Part shown: piece after piece, positions 57,198-64,000 of the stretch
How positions within the stretch are numbered: position 1 is the first letter of the stretch
How the letters are laid out: each line of letters begins with the position of its first letter
DNA from: Rhizobiaceae bacterium
Lineage (GTDB): Bacteria; Pseudomonadota; Alphaproteobacteria; Rhizobiales; Rhizobiaceae
DNA length: 64,000 nucleotides
NCBI GenBank assembly: GCA_023953775.1
Contig: JAMLJD010000015.1
Span: 1 to 64,000 of the forward strand
Direction of reading: 5' to 3'
The notes under the pieces: generated by a model
What the model was told of the DNA's origin: nothing
The model's input: the letters and a program-made list of their open reading frames with translations, nothing else
Database searches by the model: none
Position numbers and translations under genes: made by a program

Positions 57198-58574
57198 ATG
57201 CCAGTTCAACTCGTCTCAAGCCGCGCCGGGACCTCGCTTCCGGTCCACTGCATAGCGCGGGACAGGCTCGACCGCGCGAGCCTCGATCCATCCGCGATGC
57301 GATGGGCGAAGGCGCACGGGTTTTCCGGTGAGTCCGGCAGGGTGCTGACGGTTCCCGGACCTGACGGCGCGGTGGTCGGTGCGCTGCTGGGAACCGGAAC
57401 GAGCGAGGACGTCTATGCGCCGCTCGTGTCCGGCAGGCTGGGACGCGACCTGCCCGAGGGAGACTGGCATTTCGCCGCGTCCCCGGAGAACGGCGAACTC
57501 GCCGCGCTCGCCGTAGCCCTCGGCGGATATGTCTTCAGCCGGTATGGCCGACCGCCCGGCCGGGACATTCGCTTCGCCGTGCCCGACGGCGTCGACATCG
57601 ACCGGGTCCAGCGCATGGCCGGCGCGGTGACGCTGGTGCGCGATCTCGTCAACACGCCTGCCAGCGACATGGGCCCAGACGCCCTCGAGGCCGCCGCCCG
57701 CGATCTCGTTGGCCGGCATGGCGCGGCCGTGGAGGTCACTGCGGGAGACGCGCTGCTGGACGGCAATTTTCCGATGATCCATGCGGTCGGCCGCGCATCC
57801 GCCCGGGCGCCGCGCCTGATCGATCTCCAATGGGGAGCGGAGAACGCACCGAAGGTGACGCTGGTCGGCAAGGGTGTGTGTTTCGATACCGGCGGCCTCG
57901 ACATCAAGCCGCCGAGCGGCATGCTCAACATGAAGAAGGACATGGGCGGCGCGGCCAACGTGCTCGGCCTTGCCGAGATGATCATGGCTGCGCGGATGAA
58001 TGTTCGTCTGCGCGTGCTCATTCCCGCGGTCGAGAACTCCATCTCCGGCGATGCGTTCCGGCCCGGCGACGTGCTGACCAGCCGCAAGGGCATCACGGTC
58101 GAGATCGGCAATACCGATGCCGAGGGCCGTCTCGTTCTGGCCGACGCCTTGGCGCTTGCCGACGACGAGGAGCCCGCGCTCCTGGTCGACATGGCGACGT
58201 TGACCGGAGCAGCACGCGTCGCGCTCGGTCCGGACCTGCCGCCATTCTATACGAATGACGACGCGCTGGCGGATGCGCTGGCGGATGCATCCCTCGCGGT
58301 TTGCGATCCGATCTGGCGCATGCCGCTGTGGCAGCCCTACAAGGCCAAGCTCGCCTCCAAGGTCGCCGACATCAACAATGTGACGACCGACGGCTTCGCC
58401 GGCTCGGTGACGGCGGCCCTGTTCCTCCAGCGTTTCGTCGAGAAGGCGAAATCCTGGGCGCATTTCGACGTCTTCGCGTGGAACCCGCAGGACCGGCATC
58501 ACGGCCTGACCGGCGGCGAGGCGCAGGCCATACGCGCCATCGAGCATGTGATTGCACGGAAATTCATGAACTAG
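57198..58574 (+). CDS. Leucyl aminopeptidase family (M17) protein
   Basis: A cytosolic di-metal aminopeptidase. The 458-residue protein shows the metal and catalytic residues of M17 in VGKGVCFDTGGLDIKP (about 224), MKKDMGGAAN (about 243) and the signature NTDAEGRL (about 303). The N-terminal domain is shorter and more divergent than that of E. coli PepA. Rhizobial genomes carry this PepB-like paralogue next to marR-nlpC, as here apart from the intervening debris. Confidence 0.93.
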   Translation: MPVQLVSSRAGTSLPVHCIARDRLDRASLDPSAMRWAKAHGFSGESGRVLTVPGPDGAVVGALLGTGTSEDVYAPLVSGRLGRDLPEGDWHFAASPENGELAALAVALGGYVFSRYGRPPGRDIRFAVPDGVDIDRVQRMAGAVTLVRDLVNTPASDMGPDALEAAARDLVGRHGAAVEVTAGDALLDGNFPMIHAVGRASARAPRLIDLQWGAENAPKVTLVGKGVCFDTGGLDIKPPSGMLNMKKDMGGAANVLGLAEMIMAARMNVRLRVLIPAVENSISGDAFRPGDVLTSRKGITVEIGNTDAEGRLVLADALALADDEEPALLVDMATLTGAARVALGPDLPPFYTNDDALADALADASLAVCDPIWRMPLWQPYKAKLASKVADINNVTTDGFAGSVTAALFLQRFVEKAKSWAHFDVFAWNPQDRHHGLTGGEAQAIRAIEHVIARKFMN

Positions 58575-58627
58575 ACTAGCGCGGTCGAATCTCTGCCTCC
58601 TGATTCCCCCAACTGAATACGGGATTT

Positions 58628-58963
58628 ATGTCAGTTCGGACCGTTTCTGCGATAGATCGCCGGGGGAGTATCGCTCAGAGAAAACTGCGGTGGGGGGTGT
58701 TCCATGTCTTCGGCACGAACGGGGAGTTTGAAAACTCCCTCATCGGCGAACGCACGGCAGCAGGGCTGGAAGCCGCTCGCAAGCGCGGAGTCGTGCAGGG
58801 CCGCCCGTGGCGCTTAGCGAGAGACAGCGGTAATCACCCGCACATTGCTCTCTGATCCTGAGATGACGCCTGCGGGGCCGTCGCCAAACATCTCCGGGTA
58901 TCGCGGGCCACTCTCTACCGGCATGTGATCGGCCCGGAAAAGGGGGTGAACGATGCACCTTGA
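58628..58963 (+). pseudogene. Serine recombinase (resolvase) remnant
   Basis: The frame from 58628 carries VFHVFGTNGEFENSLIGERTAAGLEAARKRG, read in pieces here, which matches the end of the resolvase catalytic domain and the start of its DNA-binding arm (typical GEFERSLIRERT...GRP). It stops at 58855. Other frames continue the family: RTLLSDPEMTPA near 58840, then AVAKHLRVSRATLYRHV near 58880, the helix-turn-helix, ending at 58963. The catalytic-serine half is missing and at least two frameshifts are present, so it is dead. Confidence 0.82.
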
Positions 58964-58975
58964 TATCTTCCGGAG

Positions 58976-59182
58976 ATGGTGGTGCTGCGCAATATTGAGT
59001 CTGCGCGTAACAAGCGATGGTTTATGCGCTGTCTGTCTAGCGCAATCTGCTCGGCGGTCGGGTGCTCGTGCGGAAATGGGACCGCATCGGTCGAGCAGGT
59101 CGCGTGCGTTTTGACCGGCATGCATCTGCCAGAGCGGCGCTCGAAGCACCGCGCGCTCTATGACTCCAAAATCAACGACTGA
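58976..59182 (+). pseudogene. WGR-domain gene remnant, frameshifted
   Basis: From 58976 one frame reads LRNIESARNKRWF, then the next frame (from 59044) reads LLGGRVLVRKWDRIGRAGRVRFD, and the first frame resumes RRSKHRALYDSK. Joined, they follow the small WGR domain (RIDPARN-type start, WGRIG core, Lys/Arg-rich end). The core is WDRIG in place of WGRIG. Two frameshifts in a 69-codon unit argue for a pseudogene. The original role of small WGR proteins is unclear; the domain occurs in PARP-like and DNA-end-binding proteins. Confidence 0.72.
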
Positions 59183-59302
59183 GCTATTCCTCGCTCAACA
59201 CGGTGTGAAGCGAAGCGGTCGTAGTCACTAAACTTCCGTATCTTGCAAGTTTTAAAGCATTCATATAGGGTAAAAATAACAAATTGAATGATGGAGGAAG
59301 AA

Positions 59303-59689
59303 ATGAAAGCTCTCAAATCAATGAATTTTCTGGTGACGATTTTTGTTTCGACAAGTGCTGCGCTGCCTGCACTCTCACAAAATGGTGAAGGGATTCGAGG
59401 GCGGCACTACGCGACAATGAATTTAAGGCTTGAAAAAGCAACGAGAGCCAGCATTGTTGGCACATGTATTACAACTAACGCGCGCTCTGGCAACAAGACG
59501 AGACCCGTTATTTATGTCGATGGTATACTGAGGTTCGATCAGACGTTTGAAAAGGCGTCTGCAGACGGTACTGTGGATGTGACCGGCCGTGGCGATCATA
59601 AAATTTTGCTTCAATGCTACAATGAAAACTCCGACGCCTCGTCTGCCATAGTCACTGTCGATGACGGCGATGAAACCATAGTTCGCTAG
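59303..59689 (+). CDS. Small AT-rich secreted protein, unknown function
   Basis: A 128-residue protein with a signal peptide (about 1-26, ending ALS) and a mature part with two cysteines (GTCITT and LQCYNE) and a likely beta-rich fold. The gene and its 100-base leader are far more AT-rich than the rest of the window, which points to acquisition by transfer. ATG at 59303 has GGAGGAAG just upstream. A possible promoter (CTTGCA, about 16 bases, TATAGG) is near 59242-59270. The TAG stop lies at the CTAG where the IS630 remnant begins, so the C-terminus could have been cut by that insertion. I do not recognise the family. Confidence 0.7.
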   Translation: MKALKSMNFLVTIFVSTSAALPALSQNGEGIRGRHYATMNLRLEKATRASIVGTCITTNARSGNKTRPVIYVDGILRFDQTFEKASADGTVDVTGRGDHKILLQCYNENSDASSAIVTVDDGDETIVR

Positions 59690-59992
59690 AGCATCTTCGA
59701 TGAATGCGGAGTCGGTTTGAGCATTCCCGGGTCGTTCGTTGCCTTATTCAGTGCTGCTGGTGATTTGCTAGGAGGTGACGATGACGAGGAGCCTGAGCGA
59801 CGACCTTCGGGGTCGGTTGATTTCGGTGATCGAAGGAGGGCTTCAACGCGGCAGACCGCTCGTCGTTTCCCGATCGGGATCTTGACGGGCTGGGTTTATT
59901 ATCGCCGCTATCGCGAGACCGGTGAGATGGGAGCGCGCAAGCAAGGCCAGCCTTCGCGCTCGAAGCTCGATGCACACGAGGCCTTGCGATAA
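59686..59992 (+). mobile_element. IS630-type transposase remnant (N-terminal part)
   Basis: Starting with CTAGAGC at 59686, a leader is followed by GGAGG and ATG at 59781. The frame RSLSDDLRGRLISVIEGG stops at TGA near 59885. Another frame then reads RRFPIGILTGWVYYRRYRETGE and ARKQGQPSRSKLDAHEA, stopping at 59992. Together these match the N-terminal helix-turn-helix of IS630 transposases. The catalytic DDE part and the right end are missing. At least one frameshift is present. Confidence 0.8.
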
Positions 59993-60101
59993 GTCTTACC
60001 GCGGCTGTCTCGGCGGGTGATTGATCGCTGGCCGATAGAGTATTTCGCGATGACGGAAATAATGATACGGAACCGAAACGAAACCGGATCCGGAAACAAC
60101 C

Positions 60102-60452
60102 ATGTCGATCACCATGCGGCCGATACAGGCGCTGCGCCTCTGGCAGGCTGTTACGCTGGCCGAGGTGCATGACGACGCGCCGGACCTTTCGATGCGGCAG
60201 ATGGCGATCCTGCTGACGATCTACCTCGATCCTCCGCCCCACACGGTGCGCGGCCTCGCGGCCCGGCTGGGCGTCACCAAGCCGGTGATCACCCGCGCGC
60301 TCGACACCATGGGCGCCAAGAAGCTCGTATGGCGGCACCGCGACGAAAACGACCGGCGCAACGTGCTCGTCAAGCGCACCGTCGAAGGCGCCCTTTATGT
60401 CGAGCGCCTTGGTGATATGGTGATCGCCAAGGCGAAGGAATTGCCGATATGA
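60102..60452 (+). CDS. MarR family winged-helix regulator
   Basis: A 116-residue winged-helix protein. The recognition region is VRGLAARLGVTKPVITRALD (about 51-70), followed by the wing with DENDRRNVLV (about 83-92), the classic MarR wing. Its stop overlaps the nlpC-type start by four bases, so it may regulate or be co-regulated with that gene. Start ATG at 60102; an in-frame ATG at 60114 is possible. Confidence 0.87.
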   Translation: MSITMRPIQALRLWQAVTLAEVHDDAPDLSMRQMAILLTIYLDPPPHTVRGLAARLGVTKPVITRALDTMGAKKLVWRHRDENDRRNVLVKRTVEGALYVERLGDMVIAKAKELPI

Positions 60453-61312
60453 CCGCGCTCGATCCCCGTCTCCACGCATTTCGCGACGACATGGCCGACG
60501 CGCGCCTGCGCGGGCAGGTCGAGGCGCCGCATTTCGTCGAAGGTCGCCCGGCGCGGATCGTCGGGGCCTTTGCCGACCTGAGGCGGCATCCCGCGCCGGA
60601 CGCCCGGCTGGAAACCCAGTTCCTGCGCGGCGACGAGGTGCAGGTCTTCGACGAGAAGGATGGCTGGTCCTGGGTCCAGGGCGTGCGCGACGGCTATACC
60701 GGCTATGTTCGCGCCGAGACGCTTGGCGAGCCCGGCGGGCCGATGGATTTCGTCGTCGGGGTGCCGCGCACTTTCGTCTACCCCGGGCCGGACATGAAAC
60801 TGCCGCCGGTCGAGGCCTGGTCGCTCGGCGCACAGACCAACATTGCCGGCGAGGCGCAGACGCGCGGAACGACCTATGTCGTGCTCTCCGACGGCCGCGC
60901 GCTGGTTGCCGACCATGTGCGGCCTTCGTCCGAAGTCGCCCCCGACTTCGTGTCCGTGGCCGAAACGCTGCTCAACACCCCATATCTGTGGGGCGGCCTG
61001 ACCGCGTTCGGCATCGACTGTTCCGGCCTTGTGCAGCTCTCGATGCGGATGGCGGGCACCACAATCCTGCGCGATTCCGACCTTCAGGAGGCGACGGTCG
61101 GCAAGGCCGTGGATCCTGGCGGGGGGCTGTTGCGCGGCGACCTGGTCTTCTGGGACGGCCATGTCGCGATGATGACCGACCCGGAGCACATTCTCCATGC
61201 CAACAGCTATCGCATGATGGTGACGCGTGAGCCTCTGCGCGAGGCAATCGACCGCATCGGCGGCATATTCGGAACGCCTACCGGCTATCGCCGCGTGCTT
61301 CCGGCCGGGTAA
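60449..61312 (+). CDS. NlpC/P60 family cysteine peptidase with SH3 domains
   Basis: A 287-residue cell-wall peptidase of the gamma-D-glutamyl-diamino acid endopeptidase type. It has an SH3b-like domain (about 40-95, AFADLRRHPAPDA) and a second part (about 100-155), then NlpC/P60 (about 170-285) with catalytic Cys in GIDCSGLVQ (about 191) and His in WDGHVAMM (about 236) and a third polar residue in HANSYRM. No signal peptide is visible, as in many rhizobial members that stay cytoplasmic and may act in peptidoglycan recycling. Confidence 0.92.
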   Translation: MTALDPRLHAFRDDMADARLRGQVEAPHFVEGRPARIVGAFADLRRHPAPDARLETQFLRGDEVQVFDEKDGWSWVQGVRDGYTGYVRAETLGEPGGPMDFVVGVPRTFVYPGPDMKLPPVEAWSLGAQTNIAGEAQTRGTTYVVLSDGRALVADHVRPSSEVAPDFVSVAETLLNTPYLWGGLTAFGIDCSGLVQLSMRMAGTTILRDSDLQEATVGKAVDPGGGLLRGDLVFWDGHVAMMTDPEHILHANSYRMMVTREPLREAIDRIGGIFGTPTGYRRVLPAG

Positions 61313-61316
61313 AAGT

Positions 61317-61340
61317 CGGCCGGCGGGAGACCGCCGGCCG
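61317..61340. terminator. Convergent hairpin between nlpC and the small secreted-protein gene
   Basis: A perfect ten-pair stem (61317-61326 with 61331-61340) with a GAGA tetraloop. On the minus strand it is followed by ACTTTTA, a short T-run. It probably ends both converging transcripts. Confidence 0.65.
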
Positions 61341-61351
61341 CCTGCAAAATG

Positions 61352-61606
61352 TCAGCCGCCATTGGGCCGCGGAACAGGCAGGTCCCGGGGCTCGAACTGC
61401 GGAGCCGTTTTGAGCACCGGCCCTTTCTTCAGCTTTTCGGGAGCGATCGTGGTGACCGGGCCGGCCGGGTTCTTGATCGCATGATACTTGTCGACGAGGA
61501 TCGGCAGATCGTCGACCTTCTTCAGTTCGGCCGCGTGCGCGGCACCCGCGCCGAGTGCGCCGGCCGCCAGCACGAGCATGGCGCGGCGGGTCAGGGTGGT
61601 TGTCAT
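61352..61606 (-). CDS. Small secreted protein, unknown function
   Basis: An 84-residue protein with a signal peptide (about 1-27) that has twin arginines (LTRRAMLV), and a hydrophobic core ending AHAA. The mature 57 residues are rich in Lys and Pro (KNPAGPVTTIAPEKLKKGPVLKT) and have no Cys. The gene faces nlpC. The twin-arginine is only suggestive: it lacks the full SRRXFLK context. The family is unknown. Confidence 0.65.
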   Translation of the reverse strand: MTTTLTRRAMLVLAAGALGAGAAHAAELKKVDDLPILVDKYHAIKNPAGPVTTIAPEKLKKGPVLKTAPQFEPRDLPVPRPNGG

Positions 61607-61757
61607 TGTCGGTTCTCCTGTCTGATGGTTGCGTAACCGGTGCACGGCTTGAGGCCGCGCATCCGGTCATGGGTCGCGCCATCGGCAGGAAAGGTTCATT
61701 GCCGGCGCGCGTGCCGCGTGCTGCCGTCAGAACGATTCCGTCTCAACCTGAAAGCGT

Positions 61758-62708
61758 CTAGTAGCCGGCCTTGCGGTCGACCAGATTGTCCAGCGGCTCG
61801 CCGCGCTCATGCGCGTCCATCTGTTCCAGCATCGGCGGAACCAGATGCGCGGGATCGGAAGTCGCGGCAGCGTGCGGCGTGATGAAGACACGTGGATGCG
61901 TCCAAAGCGGGCTCGCTTCATCGAGCGGCTCGTGCTCGAACACATCGAGGCTCGCCTCTCTCAGGATCCCTGCATCCAGCGCACGCAGGATGTCCGCCTC
62001 GCGCTGCAGCTTGCCGCGCCCGGCATTGATGAGGCAGGCGCCGCCCATCGCATTGTCGCGCCGCAGCGCGTCGAGCAGCGCGTAGTCGACGATCCCCTCG
62101 GTTGCCGGCGTATGCGGCAACAGCACCACCAGAATGTCGGTCTCGTTCAGGAACGGGGTCAGGCCCTGCGGGCCGTCGAAGGTCTTCACACCGTCCATCG
62201 TCTGTGCCGACCGGCTCCAGCCATTGACCTGGAAGCCGAGCGCAAGGAGCGCCCGCGCGGACGCCCGTCCAAGCTGTCCGAGCCCCATAATGCCGACCGA
62301 CACCGCGTCGGCCGGAGGCTGGGGGCGTTCGTGCCAGATCCGCCGCTGCTGCTGGATCCGGTACGCCGATCCCTGGCGCAGGTGGTCGAGAACACGCCAG
62401 ACGACGTATTCGGTCATGTACTGGGCAAGGTTCGGCGCGACGATACGCACGATCGGGACGTCCGGCACGTCGCCATGCGCGAAGATATGGTCGACGCCCG
62501 CGCCGATGGAGAAGATCGCCTCGAGATTGGGAAGCCGTGCCAGGATGCCGGCGGGCTGCTTCCAGACGACGGCATAGCGTATTGACGGGTCTTCCGGACC
62601 GTCGGGATCGAGGACGACAGGCCGGGCCGCGGACAGCAGTTCGTGCCAGCGATGCGGGTTGAACCCGGTGACGGAGAGCAGAATCCGGCCTTCGGTCGGT
62701 TCGGTCAT
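61758..62708 (-). CDS. ghrA: Glyoxylate/hydroxypyruvate reductase A
   Basis: A 316-residue 2-hydroxyacid dehydrogenase of the GhrA group. It shows SIGAGVDHI (about 68), the Rossmann loop GLGQLGRASARALLALGF (about 142), catalytic Arg in NAGRG (about 228), Glu in DVFEHEPL (about 257) and His in ITPHAAA (about 279). It has the short N-terminal domain of GhrA. Upstream ABC genes on the same strand are separated by only 18 bases. Confidence 0.9.
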   Translation of the reverse strand: MTEPTEGRILLSVTGFNPHRWHELLSAARPVVLDPDGPEDPSIRYAVVWKQPAGILARLPNLEAIFSIGAGVDHIFAHGDVPDVPIVRIVAPNLAQYMTEYVVWRVLDHLRQGSAYRIQQQRRIWHERPQPPADAVSVGIMGLGQLGRASARALLALGFQVNGWSRSAQTMDGVKTFDGPQGLTPFLNETDILVVLLPHTPATEGIVDYALLDALRRDNAMGGACLINAGRGKLQREADILRALDAGILREASLDVFEHEPLDEASPLWTHPRVFITPHAAATSDPAHLVPPMLEQMDAHERGEPLDNLVDRKAGY

Positions 62709-62726
62709 CGGCGGCCTCTTCTTGTT

Positions 62727-64000
62727 CTACTGGCTCACGACGCCGGCAGGCGCTGTCGCGATATCGAACGCAGCCGATATCAGCGCCTTCGTATAGTCCG
62801 TTTCGGGATCGGAGAAAATCTTGGTCGACGGCCCGTACTCCACGACCTTGCCGTTGCGCATCACGATCACGTCGTTGGCGAGCGCCCGCACGACCTTCAG
62901 GTCGTGGCTGATGAACAGATAGGCGAGGTTGTGCTTCTTCTGGAGATCCCGCAGAAGGTCGACCACCTGCGCCTGCACGCTCATGTCGAGCGCCGAGGTC
63001 GGCTCGTCGAGCATGACGAAGCGGGGCTTCAGGACCATCGCGCGCGCAATGGCGATACGCTGCCGCTGGCCGCCTGAAAATTCGTGCGGGTAGCGGAAGC
63101 GGGTGGAAGGATCGAGGCCCACCTCGGCGAGCACCTCCGCGACGCGCTGGTCGCGTTCGGCGGGCTTCATGTCCGGCCAGTGGATGCGCATGCCTTCCTC
63201 GATGATGTCGGAAACCGACATGCGTGGGCTCAGCGAGCCGAACGGATCCTGGAAGACGATCTGGATCTCGCGGCGCAGCGGCCGCATCTCCTTGAACGAG
63301 AGGCTGTCGATGTCGCACCCGGCGAACCGGATGTCACCTTCCGAGGAGATCATCCGGGTCAGTGCCAGCCCGAGCGTCGTCTTGCCCGAGCCGGATTCGC
63401 CGACGACGCCGAGCGTCTGGCCGGCGCGCACCGTGACGTCGATCCCGTCGACGGCCTTCACATGGTCGACGGTCGTGCGCAGGAACCCCTTCTTGATCGG
63501 AAACCACACCTTTATGCCTTCGCCGCGCAGCACGGTCTCCGCGTCGGGATCGGCTTCCGGCGGCTTGCCCTTCGGCTCGGCGGCGAGGAGATGCCGGGTG
63601 TACTCATGCTGCGGGTTGGCGAACAGCGCCTCGGTCGGCCCTTCCTCGACGATCTTGCCCTTGGTCATCACGCAGACGCGGTCGGCGATCTTGCGCACGA
63701 TGCCCAGATCGTGGGTGATGAACAGCATCGACATGCCGTTCTTCTCCTTCAGCCGGTCGAGCAGCTCGAGGATCTGTGCCTGCACGGTCACGTCCAGCGC
63801 GGTCGTCGGCTCGTCGGCGATCAGCAGCTCCGGCTCGTTGGCGAGCGCCATCGCGATCATCACGCGCTGGCGCTGGCCGCCGGAAAGCTGGTGCGGAAAC
63901 GCGCCGAGCCGGCGCTCGGGGTCCGGAATGCCCACCTCGTGCAGGAGCTCGAGCGTGCGCGCGCGGGCCTTCGCGTCGCCCATGCCCTGATGCACCTTGA
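62727..64000 (-). CDS. Peptide ABC transporter ATP-binding protein with two NBDs (YejF type), 5' end outside window
   Basis: Residues seen (about 424) carry the second half of NBD1 (signature [15 protein letters not shown], Walker [13 protein letters not shown]) and all of NBD2 (Walker [10 protein letters not shown], signature [14 protein letters not shown], Walker [13 protein letters not shown]). Fusion of both ATPase domains in one chain is the YejF arrangement for microcin C or oligopeptide import. The first Walker A lies past base 64000. ghrA is immediately downstream, so the two may be co-transcribed. Confidence 0.88.
   Translation of the reverse strand, partial: KVHQGMGDAKARARTLELLHEVGIPDPERRLGAFPHQLSGGQRQRVMIAMALANEPELLIADEPTTALDVTVQAQILELLDRLKEKNGMSMLFITHDLGIVRKIADRVCVMTKGKIVEEGPTEALFANPQHEYTRHLLAAEPKGKPPEADPDAETVLRGEGIKVWFPIKKGFLRTTVDHVKAVDGIDVTVRAGQTLGVVGESGSGKTTLGLALTRMISSEGDIRFAGCDIDSLSFKEMRPLRREIQIVFQDPFGSLSPRMSVSDIIEEGMRIHWPDMKPAERDQRVAEVLAEVGLDPSTRFRYPHEFSGGQRQRIAIARAMVLKPRFVMLDEPTSALDMSVQAQVVDLLRDLQKKHNLAYLFISHDLKVVRALANDVIVMRNGKVVEYGPSTKIFSDPETDYTKALISAAFDIATAPAGVVSQ

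Noticed and set aside
59717-59992. A 91-residue protein from TTG at 59717
   Set aside because: The first 35 codons are out of frame with the IS630 similarity and the rest is a shifted piece of the transposase, so it is treated as part of the remnant.
1-64000. tRNA, rRNA, tmRNA, CRISPR arrays or prophage genes
   Set aside because: I looked for T-loop consensus, repeat-spacer periodicity and phage structural genes on both strands and saw none. A covariance-model scan would be decisive.

Overview
The window is about 64 kb of GC-rich chromosome from an alphaproteobacterium of the order Hyphomicrobiales (Rhizobiales), probably a free-living or marine relative of Phyllobacteriaceae or Aurantimonadaceae. 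The evidence is gene content and order: tsaB-rimI-plsC-miaB-phoH-ybeY-corC-lnt-metK, rimP-nusA-ylxR-infB-rbfA-truB, irr beside fabA-fabB-fabI, rpsT-dnaA-dnaN-recF, and a cpa/tad pilus locus. The family assignment is inference; no rRNA or tRNA gene was recognised.

Layout. 1-11335 (+): tail of malate synthase G, a GNAT enzyme, then translation and envelope housekeeping genes ending in an lnt / small XRE regulator pair, metK and trmB. 11543-24807 (+): the rimP-truB translation cluster, then corA and two small secreted proteins (SH3 type and a possible SPOR type) lying between truB and rpsO, then rpsO-pnp and an RsmC-like methyltransferase. 24842-29367 (-): a GGDEF-EAL protein and fabA-fabB-fabI. 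A 313-bp element with inverted-repeat ends lies between fabB and fabI and contributes bases around the fabB stop codon. 29507-32207 (+ mostly): irr, a DUF4260 membrane protein, an SH3 protein (-) and a 2-hydroxyacid dehydrogenase. 32197-43400 (-): split aconitase X, a GNAT enzyme, a MoeB/ThiF-like E1 enzyme, recF-dnaN-dnaA, rpsT, an enoyl-CoA hydratase, mutM and deoB.

43533-57077 holds an orphan PhnD-like binding protein and a complete Flp (tad) pilus locus. Two TadE/G-like pseudopilins, a free-standing copy of the secretin N-terminal domain and a secreted protein of unknown function precede flp-cpaABCDEF-tadBC, with tadD facing them. Sequences one base away from the CtrA consensus lie upstream of flp, cpaB and tadD, which suggests cell-cycle control as described for pili in related bacteria.

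58575-60101 is the one clearly accessory stretch. Between an M17 aminopeptidase and marR-nlpC it carries remnants of a serine recombinase, a WGR-domain gene and an IS630-type transposase, plus one intact AT-rich gene for a small secreted protein. 60102-64000 returns to ordinary genes: MarR, NlpC/P60, a small secreted protein, GhrA-type reductase, and a peptide ABC ATPase cut by the window end.

I found no CRISPR array, prophage or obvious new defence or biosynthetic system. The most notable points are the IS630-like element inside the fab operon, the gene graveyard with its AT-rich secreted orphan, the stand-alone secretin domain with its secreted neighbour at the pilus locus, the possible CtrA sites, and GNRA-capped hairpins between translation genes.
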